The notes below the pieces were generated by a model. The model ran no database searches, was not told the origin of the DNA, and worked only from the letters and a program-made list of their open reading frames with translations. Below, piece by piece: positions 34,330-43,908 of a DNA stretch of 64,000 nt (the first letter of the stretch is position 1; every line of letters begins with the position of its first letter). Source of the stretch: CAZICM01 sp964537685 (GTDB lineage: Bacteria > Myxococcota_A > Polyangia > Polyangiales > Polyangiaceae); the NCBI GenBank assembly GCA_964537685.1, contig CAZICM010000018.1, positions 100,236 through 164,235 on the forward strand, given 5' to 3'. Position numbers and translations under genes: made by a program.

Positions 34330-37300
34330 ATGTTTTCGCGCCCATTTCCATCCATCGCCCTCGCTGTGCTTCTGTTATCCGGCTGTGGCACCAAAGCGCC
34401 CGAACAGCTTCCTCCCGCGCAGCCCGCGCAAAAAAAACAAGGCGTCGAACTTCCGCCCGGAACGGTGCTTCACCTCGCCGCTCAAGCAACGGCACCGTCC
34501 GAATATATTCTGCCCGCCGACCGCATCTCATCGGCCGCACCCAGCCACCAAAGGCCCCTCAATGGCTCAGCGTTCGGGCTTATCATTCAGGGAAGGCGCA
34601 TTGTGTATGAACGCGGCGAAGTCAAATTGGCCGTCGAGCTCGGCGTGGATTCGCTCACCGATTCCATGCCCATTCCAGAACATCTCGGGCAAGGCTTTTT
34701 ATTCTGGTCCAGCCGCCATTTTGGGCTAACGCCCGGGCTCTCGATGGTATACCGGGCCAATACGTGGGAAGGGGCGCTTCAGCCAATCGCTGAAGTGAAA
34801 GCAACCATCAATCAAATTGCATTTGGATTGCATGGGTTCATTTTAAGAGATGTGCGAGGCATTCTAAAGGAATTTGAGCTGCCCTCGGGAGCGCTGAGCC
34901 CGCTGGAACTGCCAGGTCTCGCGCATATCAGCGCATTGCCAAACCGGCGCGCCTTGGCCATTGGCGACTTTAGCCGCGTCTTTGTATCGCCCGAGGGCGG
35001 CGACGGCTTTCGTGAACGAACGGATGTGGCCTTAACATCACCGCCAATCGCAACCGTTGTGCGCAATGGGCAATTGTGGATTGAAACGCAGTCGGGCAAG
35101 GCATTTCGCCTGGACGACAATAACTCGTTTATCGAAGGAACCCTGCCTCCCGATGACGCGGCGAAACGTGTTCCTCACGAAAGGGACGAGCGCTGGAAAG
35201 GCTCTGTACCGCCGAGAACCCACGCCCTGCGCTTTGGAGCGCCTATTGATGCGGGAACGGCCATGATCGCGGGACAGGGCGTTGTCGCTCGCGTCAGCTT
35301 AAAAACAGGCGAAATCACGGATGCCATCGCTTTCCCCGCTATCGAAAAACACGAATGCGAGCTCTCCAGGCTCGATAACGATATTATTGGTGCATGTAAG
35401 AATCCAATGGAAGGCCCGCGGCGTATTGCATCTGGATTTCTGTCGGCCGCTGGACCTAAAATCGAAAAGACCTTTGATTCAGCGGTACAAATTTTCGGAA
35501 ACAGCACCGGAGAAATTGTCGCTGCGGCTCCCTGTGAAGACCAAAAGCCCGATCCCTGGACAGGCTGCCGCCGAAGCGCCGATGGAAAATGGCAATCTTT
35601 TCGTATTGAAGCCTCGGCAATCGAATTAGCGAAGAGGGTCGGCGGCTCCGGGTCTTCCAATTCCAACAATTTATTAGCCAATGCGAAAGTAAGATGGCTG
35701 CCCCTGAGCGGTGCTCCTCCAAAAGCGCTGATATCCGCAGGAAATACGCTTGCCATTCTCACATCCACACCTGCGGGAAGCTCTGCTGCGCCCACAGATC
35801 CGATCGTATTGGAAGTCAATAAAAACCAATTGCCACTCGCATTAATCAAAAGTGCCATCGAAAATCCGCGGAATCGCCTTCACCCCATCGATCGGCGTTT
35901 CGAGGCTCAAGCCGATGGCTCCGTCAAAGGATGGCTTGATGCAAGGGGAAAGTTTGCAGCCGTTTCAATCTCGCCTCAAGGCACAGTCACCCCCAAAACC
36001 AGCCCAATTCAGTTTCAGGCTTATTTTTCCGAGCATGGCGAGAAAGCCATCGCCCTCGCTCCGCCCAGCCAATTCTTTCAATCGCTGGATCACGGCGAAT
36101 CATGGCAACACCTCACCGTGCCTCCATTCAGCCTTCGCAACGAAACAACGGCATTTGGACCAATCAGCCTCTGCTCCCAAGTGGGATGCGATTTAGGCAC
36201 TTGGCTTCGTATCGGCTGGAAAACACCTGGCGAACCGGCTCCTTTTCGATCCACCGTAGCCCCGCGGCCCAATCCGCTCCCTGCACCCGCGGGACTCCCC
36301 TCGATTGCCTGTGTGCCCGCCGGCCAAGCCGATCAAAAAACATCGCCCTTCTCGGATAAATTCGTCCAAAGCCTCGGCGCGCTGCAATTTCTAAAACCAT
36401 CACCATCGAATTCACGCGCGATGGCGATTTTTACCAGATTGCTTCCCAATCCGAATATCGTGGCGCAGCATATTCAATCCCCGATGAATGCTCAGCCCCG
36501 GCTCTTTGCCTACTATCCAGAAGCGGAGGTCTTTGGGCAAAAACCTTCACCCTCGCATATTGGCTATCAAATGCCCTTTGATACCGAAAGCACGGTGCGC
36601 ACGGCTTCTCTACCCTTCAGCCACGCCGGACAGACCGATCTCCAAATTCATTTGATTACACCGCTGCTGCCGGTCAATCCCAAAGAATCTGTTGCCTATT
36701 TCTTCATGACCAAAGGCCCAGCCCGCTTCATCGGCACGCTTGGCCCAGGTCTGAATCTCCTCGCGCCGGCAGGAGCGCTTGAACCCTTCGCGCTCCAAAG
36801 CGCCGTTCGCCTGCCTTCAAAGGAAATGGCCGTGCTTATGACTTCCGCCACGGGCGACGAACATGTATTTCGAATTTCAAAAGATTCAAAGACAATTTCA
36901 TTGTTATCACAGAGGCTTCCGGGCGCGCGCTCATTTGCGCCTGCAAATCCAGACGCATTGGCCGTAACTTCGAAAGGCGATTTATTTGTGCTGCGCCTGC
37001 CCTCGGGTGACGAGCCGGCGTCTCCATCCAACCCGCCCATCCTGATACGGATTGGAGGCCGGGTACTGTCGCCGGGCGAGGAATCGGTGCTGCCGCGGCC
37101 GGAGAAGGCCCCGATTGAACTCGCGCCGTGGTCGACCCTTCGCAATGCGGATGATCCCGCGTGCACGGCCGATCCAGAAGGCATCCGGGCCATCATTCAA
37201 ACCGAAGGCCCTTGGGTTCGCGTCGAAGGGCGGACGCTGCCTGAAAGCGATCCACTTCAGCCATTTTTGCCTCAAATGACGGCAATGGTCCGCTGGAACC

Positions 37301-37488
37301 AGAGGCGGGTATGCCTTGAAGCGATCGAATTAGCCGACAAAACTATGAGATTGGACAATCACCAGCCCGCGCAGTCCATTCTTGTTGCCCGGTATTTACC
37401 CAAAGCCGAGGCAATGCACGTTGCGGTTAATTTTGGAGCGATCCGCACGCAGCCGCTGTCTTGCTCACCGGTGCAGGCGGGACGCTAA
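34330..37488 (+). CDS. Large lipoprotein, propeller-like, function unknown
   Basis: 1,052 residues. A signal peptide ends in LSGC, and a Gln/Pro/Lys linker follows. Most of the sequence is beta-rich with blade-like motifs (GGDGFRERTDVAL, FFQSLDHGESWQHLTVPPF), the latter similar to BNR/Asp-box repeats. I see no catalytic residues. It could be a secreted recognition or scaffolding protein. Its stop overlaps an imperfect hairpin facing the convergent coiled-coil gene. Confidence 0.65.
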   Translation: MFSRPFPSIALAVLLLSGCGTKAPEQLPPAQPAQKKQGVELPPGTVLHLAAQATAPSEYILPADRISSAAPSHQRPLNGSAFGLIIQGRRIVYERGEVKLAVELGVDSLTDSMPIPEHLGQGFLFWSSRHFGLTPGLSMVYRANTWEGALQPIAEVKATINQIAFGLHGFILRDVRGILKEFELPSGALSPLELPGLAHISALPNRRALAIGDFSRVFVSPEGGDGFRERTDVALTSPPIATVVRNGQLWIETQSGKAFRLDDNNSFIEGTLPPDDAAKRVPHERDERWKGSVPPRTHALRFGAPIDAGTAMIAGQGVVARVSLKTGEITDAIAFPAIEKHECELSRLDNDIIGACKNPMEGPRRIASGFLSAAGPKIEKTFDSAVQIFGNSTGEIVAAAPCEDQKPDPWTGCRRSADGKWQSFRIEASAIELAKRVGGSGSSNSNNLLANAKVRWLPLSGAPPKALISAGNTLAILTSTPAGSSAAPTDPIVLEVNKNQLPLALIKSAIENPRNRLHPIDRRFEAQADGSVKGWLDARGKFAAVSISPQGTVTPKTSPIQFQAYFSEHGEKAIALAPPSQFFQSLDHGESWQHLTVPPFSLRNETTAFGPISLCSQVGCDLGTWLRIGWKTPGEPAPFRSTVAPRPNPLPAPAGLPSIACVPAGQADQKTSPFSDKFVQSLGALQFLKPSPSNSRAMAIFTRLLPNPNIVAQHIQSPMNAQPRLFAYYPEAEVFGQKPSPSHIGYQMPFDTESTVRTASLPFSHAGQTDLQIHLITPLLPVNPKESVAYFFMTKGPARFIGTLGPGLNLLAPAGALEPFALQSAVRLPSKEMAVLMTSATGDEHVFRISKDSKTISLLSQRLPGARSFAPANPDALAVTSKGDLFVLRLPSGDEPASPSNPPILIRIGGRVLSPGEESVLPRPEKAPIELAPWSTLRNADDPACTADPEGIRAIIQTEGPWVRVEGRTLPESDPLQPFLPQMTAMVRWNQRRVCLEAIELADKTMRLDNHQPAQSILVARYLPKAEAMHVAVNFGAIRTQPLSCSPVQAGR

Positions 37489-37513
37489 AGCGCTTCTTGG
37501 CCGCTTTTTAGCG
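37483..37513. terminator. Terminator-like hairpin between convergent genes
   Basis: CGCTAAAGCG and CGCTTTTTAGCG pair with a 2-nt bulge around a 9-nt loop. The hairpin covers the stop of the lipoprotein gene and the end of the minus-strand gene at 37508, so it may stop both transcripts. Confidence 0.4.
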
Positions 37514-38224
37514 CGCCCTGCGCCGCTGCGCGCGCACCTTCGCCGAAGCCTCTTCAAAGGCATCTTTTACCTCTCCGGAGGCCGCCTTCGAAGGCGCAAA
37601 ATCGCCCCCGCGCTCAAACCATTTTGCCGATAGCTCAATCGCCATTGCAATATCATCGAGATGCTCTTTCGCTGTATTAAATTGCATGGCCAGCTCCCTG
37701 CGCACAAGCGGAAGCGATTGCTCCATCATACCAATAAATTGCCTTTGCTGTTCGCCGGACAAATCCTTCATGAGCGGCGCCTCCCGCTCTCTCAGCCTGT
37801 GTTTCTCCTCCATATAGGCCGCGGAGAGGGAAAAGATCCTCGCCAATGCCATCAATGCATTTTGATCTTCAATCGAAATGGCCAGCCAATGCGCGGAGGG
37901 AGCGAAGCCCCGAATCACCGCCTCGGCATCGGGAAACTGAAGCTCGATTGTCCGTTCAACAACAAAACTTAGGTCGTCGATAGCCTCGGACAGGTCCTCA
38001 AAGCTTTGCGCGCGCGGCAATTGAACATGCAAGGTATGAGGGTCATCCTGCGCCCCCATCAGCACATGCAACACGTCGAGCGATTGCTCCACGGCGGCCC
38101 GCAGGGTCTCGACCTGTTTGCGCAGCTCCGCCACATCGGCCGTTTCCGCATCCTCTTCCAGATTTGGCGCCAAGCTCCGGGGAAGCGAGCGCTCTAGTAT
38201 TGAATACATTTTATGCAATGGCAT
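37508..38224 (-). CDS. Coiled-coil cytoplasmic protein next to a histidine kinase
   Basis: 238 residues from the ATG at 38224, which has AAGGTG 5 nt upstream. It has no signal. Residues 30-55 (DVAELRKQVETLRAAVEQSLDVLHVL) and 125-190 look like coiled coils, and the C-terminus is Lys/Arg-rich (RAQRRRAR). It has no domain I can name. Only 63 nt separate its start from the stop of the large hybrid kinase upstream, so the two are probably one transcript and this may be a partner or scaffold for the kinase. Confidence 0.65.
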   Translation of the reverse strand: MPLHKMYSILERSLPRSLAPNLEEDAETADVAELRKQVETLRAAVEQSLDVLHVLMGAQDDPHTLHVQLPRAQSFEDLSEAIDDLSFVVERTIELQFPDAEAVIRGFAPSAHWLAISIEDQNALMALARIFSLSAAYMEEKHRLREREAPLMKDLSGEQQRQFIGMMEQSLPLVRRELAMQFNTAKEHLDDIAMAIELSAKWFERGGDFAPSKAASGEVKDAFEEASAKVRAQRRRAR

Positions 38225-38287
38225 AAAAACACCTTCGTATTAGGCAGCCATACCCGTTTGCGAACAGCGCGGCAAGATCAAAAGCGC

Positions 38288-41182
38288 CTAAGCCTTTTTA
38301 TTGGGCGGCGCAAGCGCAGCCCGGACCACATCCATCAGCGCACGCCGCCCCACGGCGCCCTTGCGCAAGATCGTCAGCACACCGCCCCTCAGCCTTTCCC
38401 TATCCCAAGCGCTTAAATCCTTTGCCGTAATCACCACCACAGGCACCTGACTCCACTCCTCCCGCTCACGCATCATCTCCATAAAGCGAAAGCCATCCAT
38501 TTCAGGCATCATCAAATCGAGCAGCACAAGGCTCGGCAAGCCCTCCGCCATTCGATTTAATCCTTCTTGCCCATTGCTCGCCTCAATCACTGGAAGTCCG
38601 GCTTTTTCCAGCGCGTTTCTCATCATCCCCCGCATCCCGCTATCGTCTTCCACCAGCAAAATAGGCCGGAGCGGACCCGCCAGCCGATGTTTCCCTATCA
38701 CGTCTTTGAGATGTGACCATTCAATCGGTTTGGTCACATAATCGGCCGCCCCAAGCGCATAGGCCAGATCTTCGCCCTCGGCAACCGTTACAAAGATAAC
38801 CGGGACCGCTTTTAAGATTTTATCTGCCTTTAGCGCCGAAAGCACCGCCCAGCCATCCATACCGGGCATCAGCACATCCAGCGTAATCAAATCGGGAGGC
38901 GCCGCCTTCGCAAGCCGAATGGCTTCCTCGCCCGACGCGGCCATATCGACGCTATACCCTTCATCTTTAAGAAATTCGGCGATCGTCTCCCTGGCCGAGC
39001 TATCGTCATCCACCACAAGAACGCGAAAAACCGATGTATTCGGCGGAGCTGTGGGCGACCCCTGCTTTGGTGCCGGACCCGCCGGCTCCGCAGGCAGCCG
39101 GATAACAAATTCCGAGCCCAATCCAGGCGCGCTCTGGGCTGTGATATCTCCGCCCATCATTTGGCAGAGCCTGCGGCTGAGCGCCAAACCAAGGCCGGTA
39201 CCTCCAAATTTGCGCGTCGTTGAAGCATCGGCCTGGGCGAAGGCTTGAAATAAATTGCCCATTTGCTGCGGGCTAATTCCTATGCCGTTATCCTTCACAG
39301 AAAACAGCACATGTTCCGTATCACCCTCTTTTTGACGGCGAATCGAAAGTTCAATGAAGCCGTCGTGAGTAAACTTGCATGCATTCGACAATAGATTAAA
39401 CAGGCTTTGGCGCACTTTGGTCGGATCGATGCGCATTGTGCCAATATCGGGCGGGCAGTTAATGCGCAATTCATTGCGGCTCTTGGCGGCCAGGGGATGA
39501 GCCACCGCCGCGACATTGGACACCAGGCCGGAAATATCCACGCTTTCAATATAGAGTTCCATTTTGCCGGCTTCGATTTTCGATAAATCGAGCACGTCGT
39601 TGATCAGTGAAAGCAAATGCCTTCCGGCCGAATGGACGCGCTGCAAATCGGGTATCAAGCTCGCATATCCCAAATCGCCTGCTTCTTCCTCGAGCATTTC
39701 GCTATAGCCGATAATCGCATTGAGAGGCGTTCTCAATTCGTGGCTCATATTCGCAAGAAACGCGCTCTTGGCATGATTGGCCGTCGCAGCCGCCTCCATC
39801 GCCAATGAAAGTTCGCGCGTGCGCTCGTGCACTTTATTTTCTAAAAGCTGCCTTTCGTTTTCGAGCTCTTCATAGAAACGGGCATTTTGAATGGCGGTGG
39901 CCGTTTGTCCCGCGAGGTTTCCCAAACCGATAAATGCATCGCCATCCGCGGCTACTCTCGATTGATTCTGGGCGCTTTCCAGGCGATTTCCAGCGATAAG
40001 CAATCCCATGCGATTGACGGTATCCCGGCCAAGCAAGAAGGCCAGGTACTCATCCATTTGAAAACGCTGTCCCAATTCCCGAAGCAGCGGATCGGAAGCG
40101 TCCGCCGGACAGCAAAGCACTTCACTGCCAAACAGCACCGGTTTAAGCGCCGTCTCGTCCTGCCCAAGCCGCATGCCCGCCCGCACAAGATTGTTATCGC
40201 CTTTCGGATATCCTTCATAGGCAGCCAATACAAAAGGCTCACCCTCGGCAGGCGACAGGAAAATAAGGCAGCGGTTAAATCGAAGTTCGTTGACGATAAA
40301 ATGCGTGGCCACCCTTAAAATATCGCTAAGCTCGAATGTACTATTAAATTGCTTACTCACTTCATACAAATTGCGGTATAGGCGCATCTGCGCATCGAGT
40401 TTTTCTTGAATCCGATACAATTCCCGCTCTGCCCGCACGAGCTCGCCCACCTTTTCCTCGAGCTGCCGCCGCTCATATTCCAGAGCTTTATACGATAAAA
40501 CATTGTTTACCGCATTGGATGCCTGGCTAACCAAATTGGATAACCCCACGATCGTATCGGAATTCGCATCGCTGATCCGGGACGAGATAGCCTCGGCGCT
40601 GCCCCCCAGGCTAAGCAGCACGACCGCGCGCCGCAGCGTTCCGCCGATGGGCCAAATTAAATAATCGCTGGCGGCAATGGTTTGGGAAAACAAATTGCCC
40701 GGCGCCTGCATTTGCGAAGATACATAGCGAAGATTGGCATCCTGCTCCCACAGGCGGCGAATGAGCTCGCTTTCGGCGGGAAGCTCGACGGCTGCAATCG
40801 CGGCGTCCGCACCCTCATCGTAGTATCCGTCCCACGCCGCGGGCCGGTATAGATCGCCATGCTCATCGTATTGAAAAAGAACACAACGCTCGAAATTGAG
40901 GTCGTAAAGCGCGAAGCGCAGAATATGCGGGTAAATTTGCTCTAGGGTTGAAACCGCGCTCAGCGTGCGTCCCAGCTCGGCCAAACGCCGGTATAAGCGC
41001 ACTTGATAATCGAGCTGCTCCTGAAAGTCATAGAGCGTGCGCTCGGCCCGGACGAGCTTTTTAACCTGCTCAGACAGATTGCGTTTTTCGGACTCCAACA
41101 CGGCTACCCGCGCGCGGAGCTCAGCCACGGACATCGTGTCCTCTGCATCCTGTGGCGCATTATTTTCGGTGTCTTTTTTCAT
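38288..41182 (-). CDS. Hybrid sensor histidine kinase, GAF-GAF-HisKA-HATPase-REC-REC
   Basis: 964 residues from the ATG at 41182 (GGA 9-10 nt upstream), with no membrane segment, so it is cytoplasmic. Two related blocks each consist of a coiled coil (VKKLVRAERTLYDFQEQLDY and VGELVRAERELYRIQEKLDA) and a GAF-like domain (about 60-207 and 260-437). HisKA at about 475-545 has the phosphoaccepting His in SHELRTPLN; the HATPase (about 567-694) has DNGIGISPQQ and GGTGLGLALS. Two receiver domains follow: REC1 (about 717-830) with LDVLMPGMDG and REC2 (about 844-960) with LDLMMPEMDG. No output domain is present, so the signal must pass to another protein by phosphotransfer. Confidence 0.93.
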   Translation of the reverse strand: MKKDTENNAPQDAEDTMSVAELRARVAVLESEKRNLSEQVKKLVRAERTLYDFQEQLDYQVRLYRRLAELGRTLSAVSTLEQIYPHILRFALYDLNFERCVLFQYDEHGDLYRPAAWDGYYDEGADAAIAAVELPAESELIRRLWEQDANLRYVSSQMQAPGNLFSQTIAASDYLIWPIGGTLRRAVVLLSLGGSAEAISSRISDANSDTIVGLSNLVSQASNAVNNVLSYKALEYERRQLEEKVGELVRAERELYRIQEKLDAQMRLYRNLYEVSKQFNSTFELSDILRVATHFIVNELRFNRCLIFLSPAEGEPFVLAAYEGYPKGDNNLVRAGMRLGQDETALKPVLFGSEVLCCPADASDPLLRELGQRFQMDEYLAFLLGRDTVNRMGLLIAGNRLESAQNQSRVAADGDAFIGLGNLAGQTATAIQNARFYEELENERQLLENKVHERTRELSLAMEAAATANHAKSAFLANMSHELRTPLNAIIGYSEMLEEEAGDLGYASLIPDLQRVHSAGRHLLSLINDVLDLSKIEAGKMELYIESVDISGLVSNVAAVAHPLAAKSRNELRINCPPDIGTMRIDPTKVRQSLFNLLSNACKFTHDGFIELSIRRQKEGDTEHVLFSVKDNGIGISPQQMGNLFQAFAQADASTTRKFGGTGLGLALSRRLCQMMGGDITAQSAPGLGSEFVIRLPAEPAGPAPKQGSPTAPPNTSVFRVLVVDDDSSARETIAEFLKDEGYSVDMAASGEEAIRLAKAAPPDLITLDVLMPGMDGWAVLSALKADKILKAVPVIFVTVAEGEDLAYALGAADYVTKPIEWSHLKDVIGKHRLAGPLRPILLVEDDSGMRGMMRNALEKAGLPVIEASNGQEGLNRMAEGLPSLVLLDLMMPEMDGFRFMEMMREREEWSQVPVVVITAKDLSAWDRERLRGGVLTILRKGAVGRRALMDVVRAALAPPNKKA

Positions 41183-41393
41183 CGAACGCGTTCCAAGGAA
41201 TAAAGACCAAGCGGCCCAGCCGGGCATCCCCCACGTTGCGGTCTTGTGAAAGTTCGGGCAATTGTGGCCGATCGAAAACAGGCACTGCCGTCCATACAAG
41301 CTTTGGAGAGCGGATTTCAATCCGTAACATATTTGCCCTCGAGAAAGAATGGGCGGGGTATCGAAGCCGTGCTGTCTTCAAAACAATAGCCTG

Positions 41394-41421
41394 GCCATAC
41401 GATCGTGTATGGCGCTATAAA
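41394..41421 (+). promoter_or_regulatory. Operator-like palindrome before a -10-like box
   Basis: GCCATAC-GATCGT-GTATGGC (41394-41413) is a perfect 7-bp inverted repeat. TATAAA (41416-41421) follows at once. The site is about 26 bp before the ATG at 41447 of the next gene and could be a regulator binding site over its promoter. Confidence 0.4.
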
Positions 41422-41446
41422 AATAGGGCGCCTAAGAATTATTTTT

Positions 41447-42631
41447 ATGGATAAGAACGCAGCAAAAAATCTTTTTCTGGCTTTTGCATTAATCGCCTTG
41501 GGATACGGGGCGCAGATGAACACGGGATGTGGAGGCGATACCCAGCCGATAGATCCTGTGAATTCCCAGCAGAGTTCGGGGCAAGGCAGCGGGACGGGGG
41601 GCTCCGGCTCGAGCGGGAGCGCAGGCGCAGGCGGCGCGGGAGGCTCGATGATTTCAAACAGTCCTTGCCGGACGCTGGGCGCGTGGAAAACAACGGCCGA
41701 TTTTATTGATGCCAATCATGTATCTCATCCATTGCCATCATTTGCGCGGGGCGATTTTTATTATATCCATACCAAAACAGTAGCGGATGCCAACGATCGT
41801 ATTCTATATTCAGCCAAACAAAATCCAGACGGAAGCCTGGGAAGTTTTCAGGTGTCCTCGGGCGACCATGGAGGCGGGCCGCACGGATTCACGGCGGTCG
41901 TGGCCGATAACGAGGCTTATCACTTTAGAAATGGGCATATTGCCCGATTTCCATTGGATGATTTTGGTAAAATGAATGGTGATGTTGTTCTGTTGGAATC
42001 CAATGTGGACACCGCATTTGGAGGCAATCGTTATGTGTGGGATTCGGCGGTGTATGCGCCATTTGCTTCGGGAGCGAAGCTTTTGTTTCATTTAGGAGGG
42101 TTTAGTTTTACGGGATATGAATACCGTCCCCATGTGTACCGGAGCTCCGTGCCGCTTAAGCCATCTTTTGATTCTGCAGGAATCAATCATCCCAACAATA
42201 GACCTGGCAAAAGTGCATTCTATGCTGTTCCCAATGCCGACCATGGTTTTGTTTACACTGGAGAGAGCGGTGGAAATCGGCTTTGGGGGGCGCTCGCCAA
42301 GGCGGATGGAGCCATTGGGCCTTTTGAAGAACTGAGCCCTCTGCCGCAGGGCACAGGCAATGAACGCGGTGATTTCTTCGTCGCTGGCCAAACTTTATTT
42401 GTGGTGCGCGGTTCGCTTGTTTTTGGCGCGGATATTCTCGATCAAGGCAAGCTGTCCGCATGGCAGCCCATGTCCGCCCTGCCCTCCGATCAAATTGATA
42501 TCACTTGGGGCGATGGACATCTGGAAGGCGCTTCTTATGGAATCATCGGCAACTTCGTGTATCTGACAGGATCGAAATCGGTTTTCTATGCTGAAATTCT
42601 CCCGAGCCCTGCTTGTTCTTCCGCTCCCTGA
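41447..42631 (+). CDS. Lipoprotein with propeller-like blades
   Basis: 394 residues from the ATG at 41447, where the signal peptide ends in NTGCGG; the frame continues upstream for 14 more codons but without a signal. A Gln/Ser/Gly linker follows. The body has blade-like motifs such as GDFYYIHTKTVADANDRILY, AYHFRNGHIARFPLDDFG and GNFVYLTGSKSVFYAEI, consistent with a small propeller or galactose-oxidase-like fold. No active site seen. The end is Cys/Ser/Ala-rich. Function unknown. Confidence 0.7.
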   Translation: MDKNAAKNLFLAFALIALGYGAQMNTGCGGDTQPIDPVNSQQSSGQGSGTGGSGSSGSAGAGGAGGSMISNSPCRTLGAWKTTADFIDANHVSHPLPSFARGDFYYIHTKTVADANDRILYSAKQNPDGSLGSFQVSSGDHGGGPHGFTAVVADNEAYHFRNGHIARFPLDDFGKMNGDVVLLESNVDTAFGGNRYVWDSAVYAPFASGAKLLFHLGGFSFTGYEYRPHVYRSSVPLKPSFDSAGINHPNNRPGKSAFYAVPNADHGFVYTGESGGNRLWGALAKADGAIGPFEELSPLPQGTGNERGDFFVAGQTLFVVRGSLVFGADILDQGKLSAWQPMSALPSDQIDITWGDGHLEGASYGIIGNFVYLTGSKSVFYAEILPSPACSSAP

Positions 42632-42780
42632 GTACTGTATCCGGCTCTTCTGTTTAAATCCAATCATTTTATTATTCAATCCAATTGTCATTGCTCTCCA
42701 CATAAAATCTTATCAAGTTTAATACATACTCTATCATATATATCCAAAATACAACAAAAATCCTATCGTATTGACCCGCG

Positions 42781-42810
42781 GCAAGGAGCGGCAAGGAGCG
42801 GCAAGGAGCA
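42781..42810 (+). repeat. Three 10-bp tandem repeats upstream of the SH3b gene
   Basis: GCAAGGAGCG is present twice exactly and a third time with the last base changed. It lies about 90 bp before the ATG at 42899, in a stretch with several AAGGAG-like sites but no open frame. Confidence 0.85.
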
Positions 42811-42898
42811 GGGAGCGCTGGAACTTCAGCGCGTCAAACGCGCCATGAAAATCGGCGCAGAGTATTTCACCAGTCCTCAAGCTGTGTGATACGCGGGC

Positions 42899-43837
42899 AT
42901 GGCCATGGCGAAACAAGAAGAGAAACTCAAGGTTGAGATTCCACGGCCCACGGACGAAACCCCTGTTTGGTCGCGGGTGGGCGTTATCGCCGCCGCTGGT
43001 TTTTTAATCGGTATCGCGTGGCCGCGGCTGGCGGGTGTGCGAATTGGCCCAACAGCTCCCGATGACGATCGGCCTCAAGCGGCGGCCGTGGCCAGCACCG
43101 AGCCCAGCGCCGTTCCCCGTGCCGAGTCCAGCGCTCCCGCGCCCGTTCCAACCGCTGCGCCCGCTGGCAATTCCGAGGGCGCTGCGCAAGCTCCTGCTGA
43201 AGCAGGCGGAAACAAGCAAACCGTGGTGATCGGCCCCGGAAAGATCACCCGTTGCTGGGACAAGCGAAACAAGAAGATCGACGAATGCGGTCAGCTTCAG
43301 TTCGATCCCGTGGCGGCGCCCAAGCTGAAGGAGCTCGAGAAATGCCAGGCCGCCCTCGGGCTGGAAGGCAAGATGCAAATTGGCTTTAACGTCGACTTTC
43401 AGAAGAAGGAAGTTCAAGTCATCAAGGGCAAAAAGACCAGTCTGCCCACGTCGACGGTTCAAGGCATTCTCCAATGCGCGGCGCGTGAATTTTCCAATGT
43501 GTCGCTCGAAGAAGTGCCGCACGAACACAGGCGCTACACGCTGTTTTACATGGCTTCGTTTTATCCGCCTGGAAAGCAGCCTGAAGGCGAAGCCAAGCCA
43601 AACGACGGCGAAGAAGAGCCGACGGCCGGCAAGACAACGAGCGAGAGCGAAGCGTCGGGCATGGCCTCGGTGAACTGGGATACGGCGCTCGTCCGCAAAG
43701 AACCTCGCGATGGTGACGTGGTTGCACGCCTTGTGCGCGGTACCCGCGTGAAGATCGTTGGCCGCCAAAACGATTGGTACAAGATCGAACACGGCTCTAC
43801 GACGGGCTGGGTACACCGCGCGGCCGTGGGTCTGTAG
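42899..43837 (+). CDS. Membrane-anchored protein with C-terminal SH3b domain
   Basis: 312 residues (a second ATG at 42905 is possible). A single hydrophobic helix near 26-42 (VGVIAAAGFLIGIAW) puts most of the protein outside the cytoplasm. A long Ala/Pro linker follows. Residues 115-210 form a Cys-containing globular part (KITRCWDKRNKKIDECGQLQF). The last 60 residues are a bacterial SH3 domain (LVRKEPRDGDVVARLVRGTRV and GWVHRAAVGL), which usually binds the cell wall. The same plan, helix plus SH3b, occurs in many myxobacterial proteins of unknown function. Confidence 0.8.
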   Translation: MAMAKQEEKLKVEIPRPTDETPVWSRVGVIAAAGFLIGIAWPRLAGVRIGPTAPDDDRPQAAAVASTEPSAVPRAESSAPAPVPTAAPAGNSEGAAQAPAEAGGNKQTVVIGPGKITRCWDKRNKKIDECGQLQFDPVAAPKLKELEKCQAALGLEGKMQIGFNVDFQKKEVQVIKGKKTSLPTSTVQGILQCAAREFSNVSLEEVPHEHRRYTLFYMASFYPPGKQPEGEAKPNDGEEEPTAGKTTSESEASGMASVNWDTALVRKEPRDGDVVARLVRGTRVKIVGRQNDWYKIEHGSTTGWVHRAAVGL

Positions 43838-43908
43838 CCCCGGCACATCTGCGCTTTCGCGAATGAATGCCGCGGATATAAAATCTCACGCGGAGCGTTG
43901 CCTTCTGC

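Noticed and set aside
37508..38224. Receiver or phosphotransfer domain partner of the kinase
   Set aside because: No conserved Asp or His phosphorylation motif is visible; only coiled coils are seen.
43004..43846. Open frame of 280 residues on the minus strand
   Set aside because: It is a shadow of the SH3b protein. The forward frame has a membrane helix and a clear SH3b domain.
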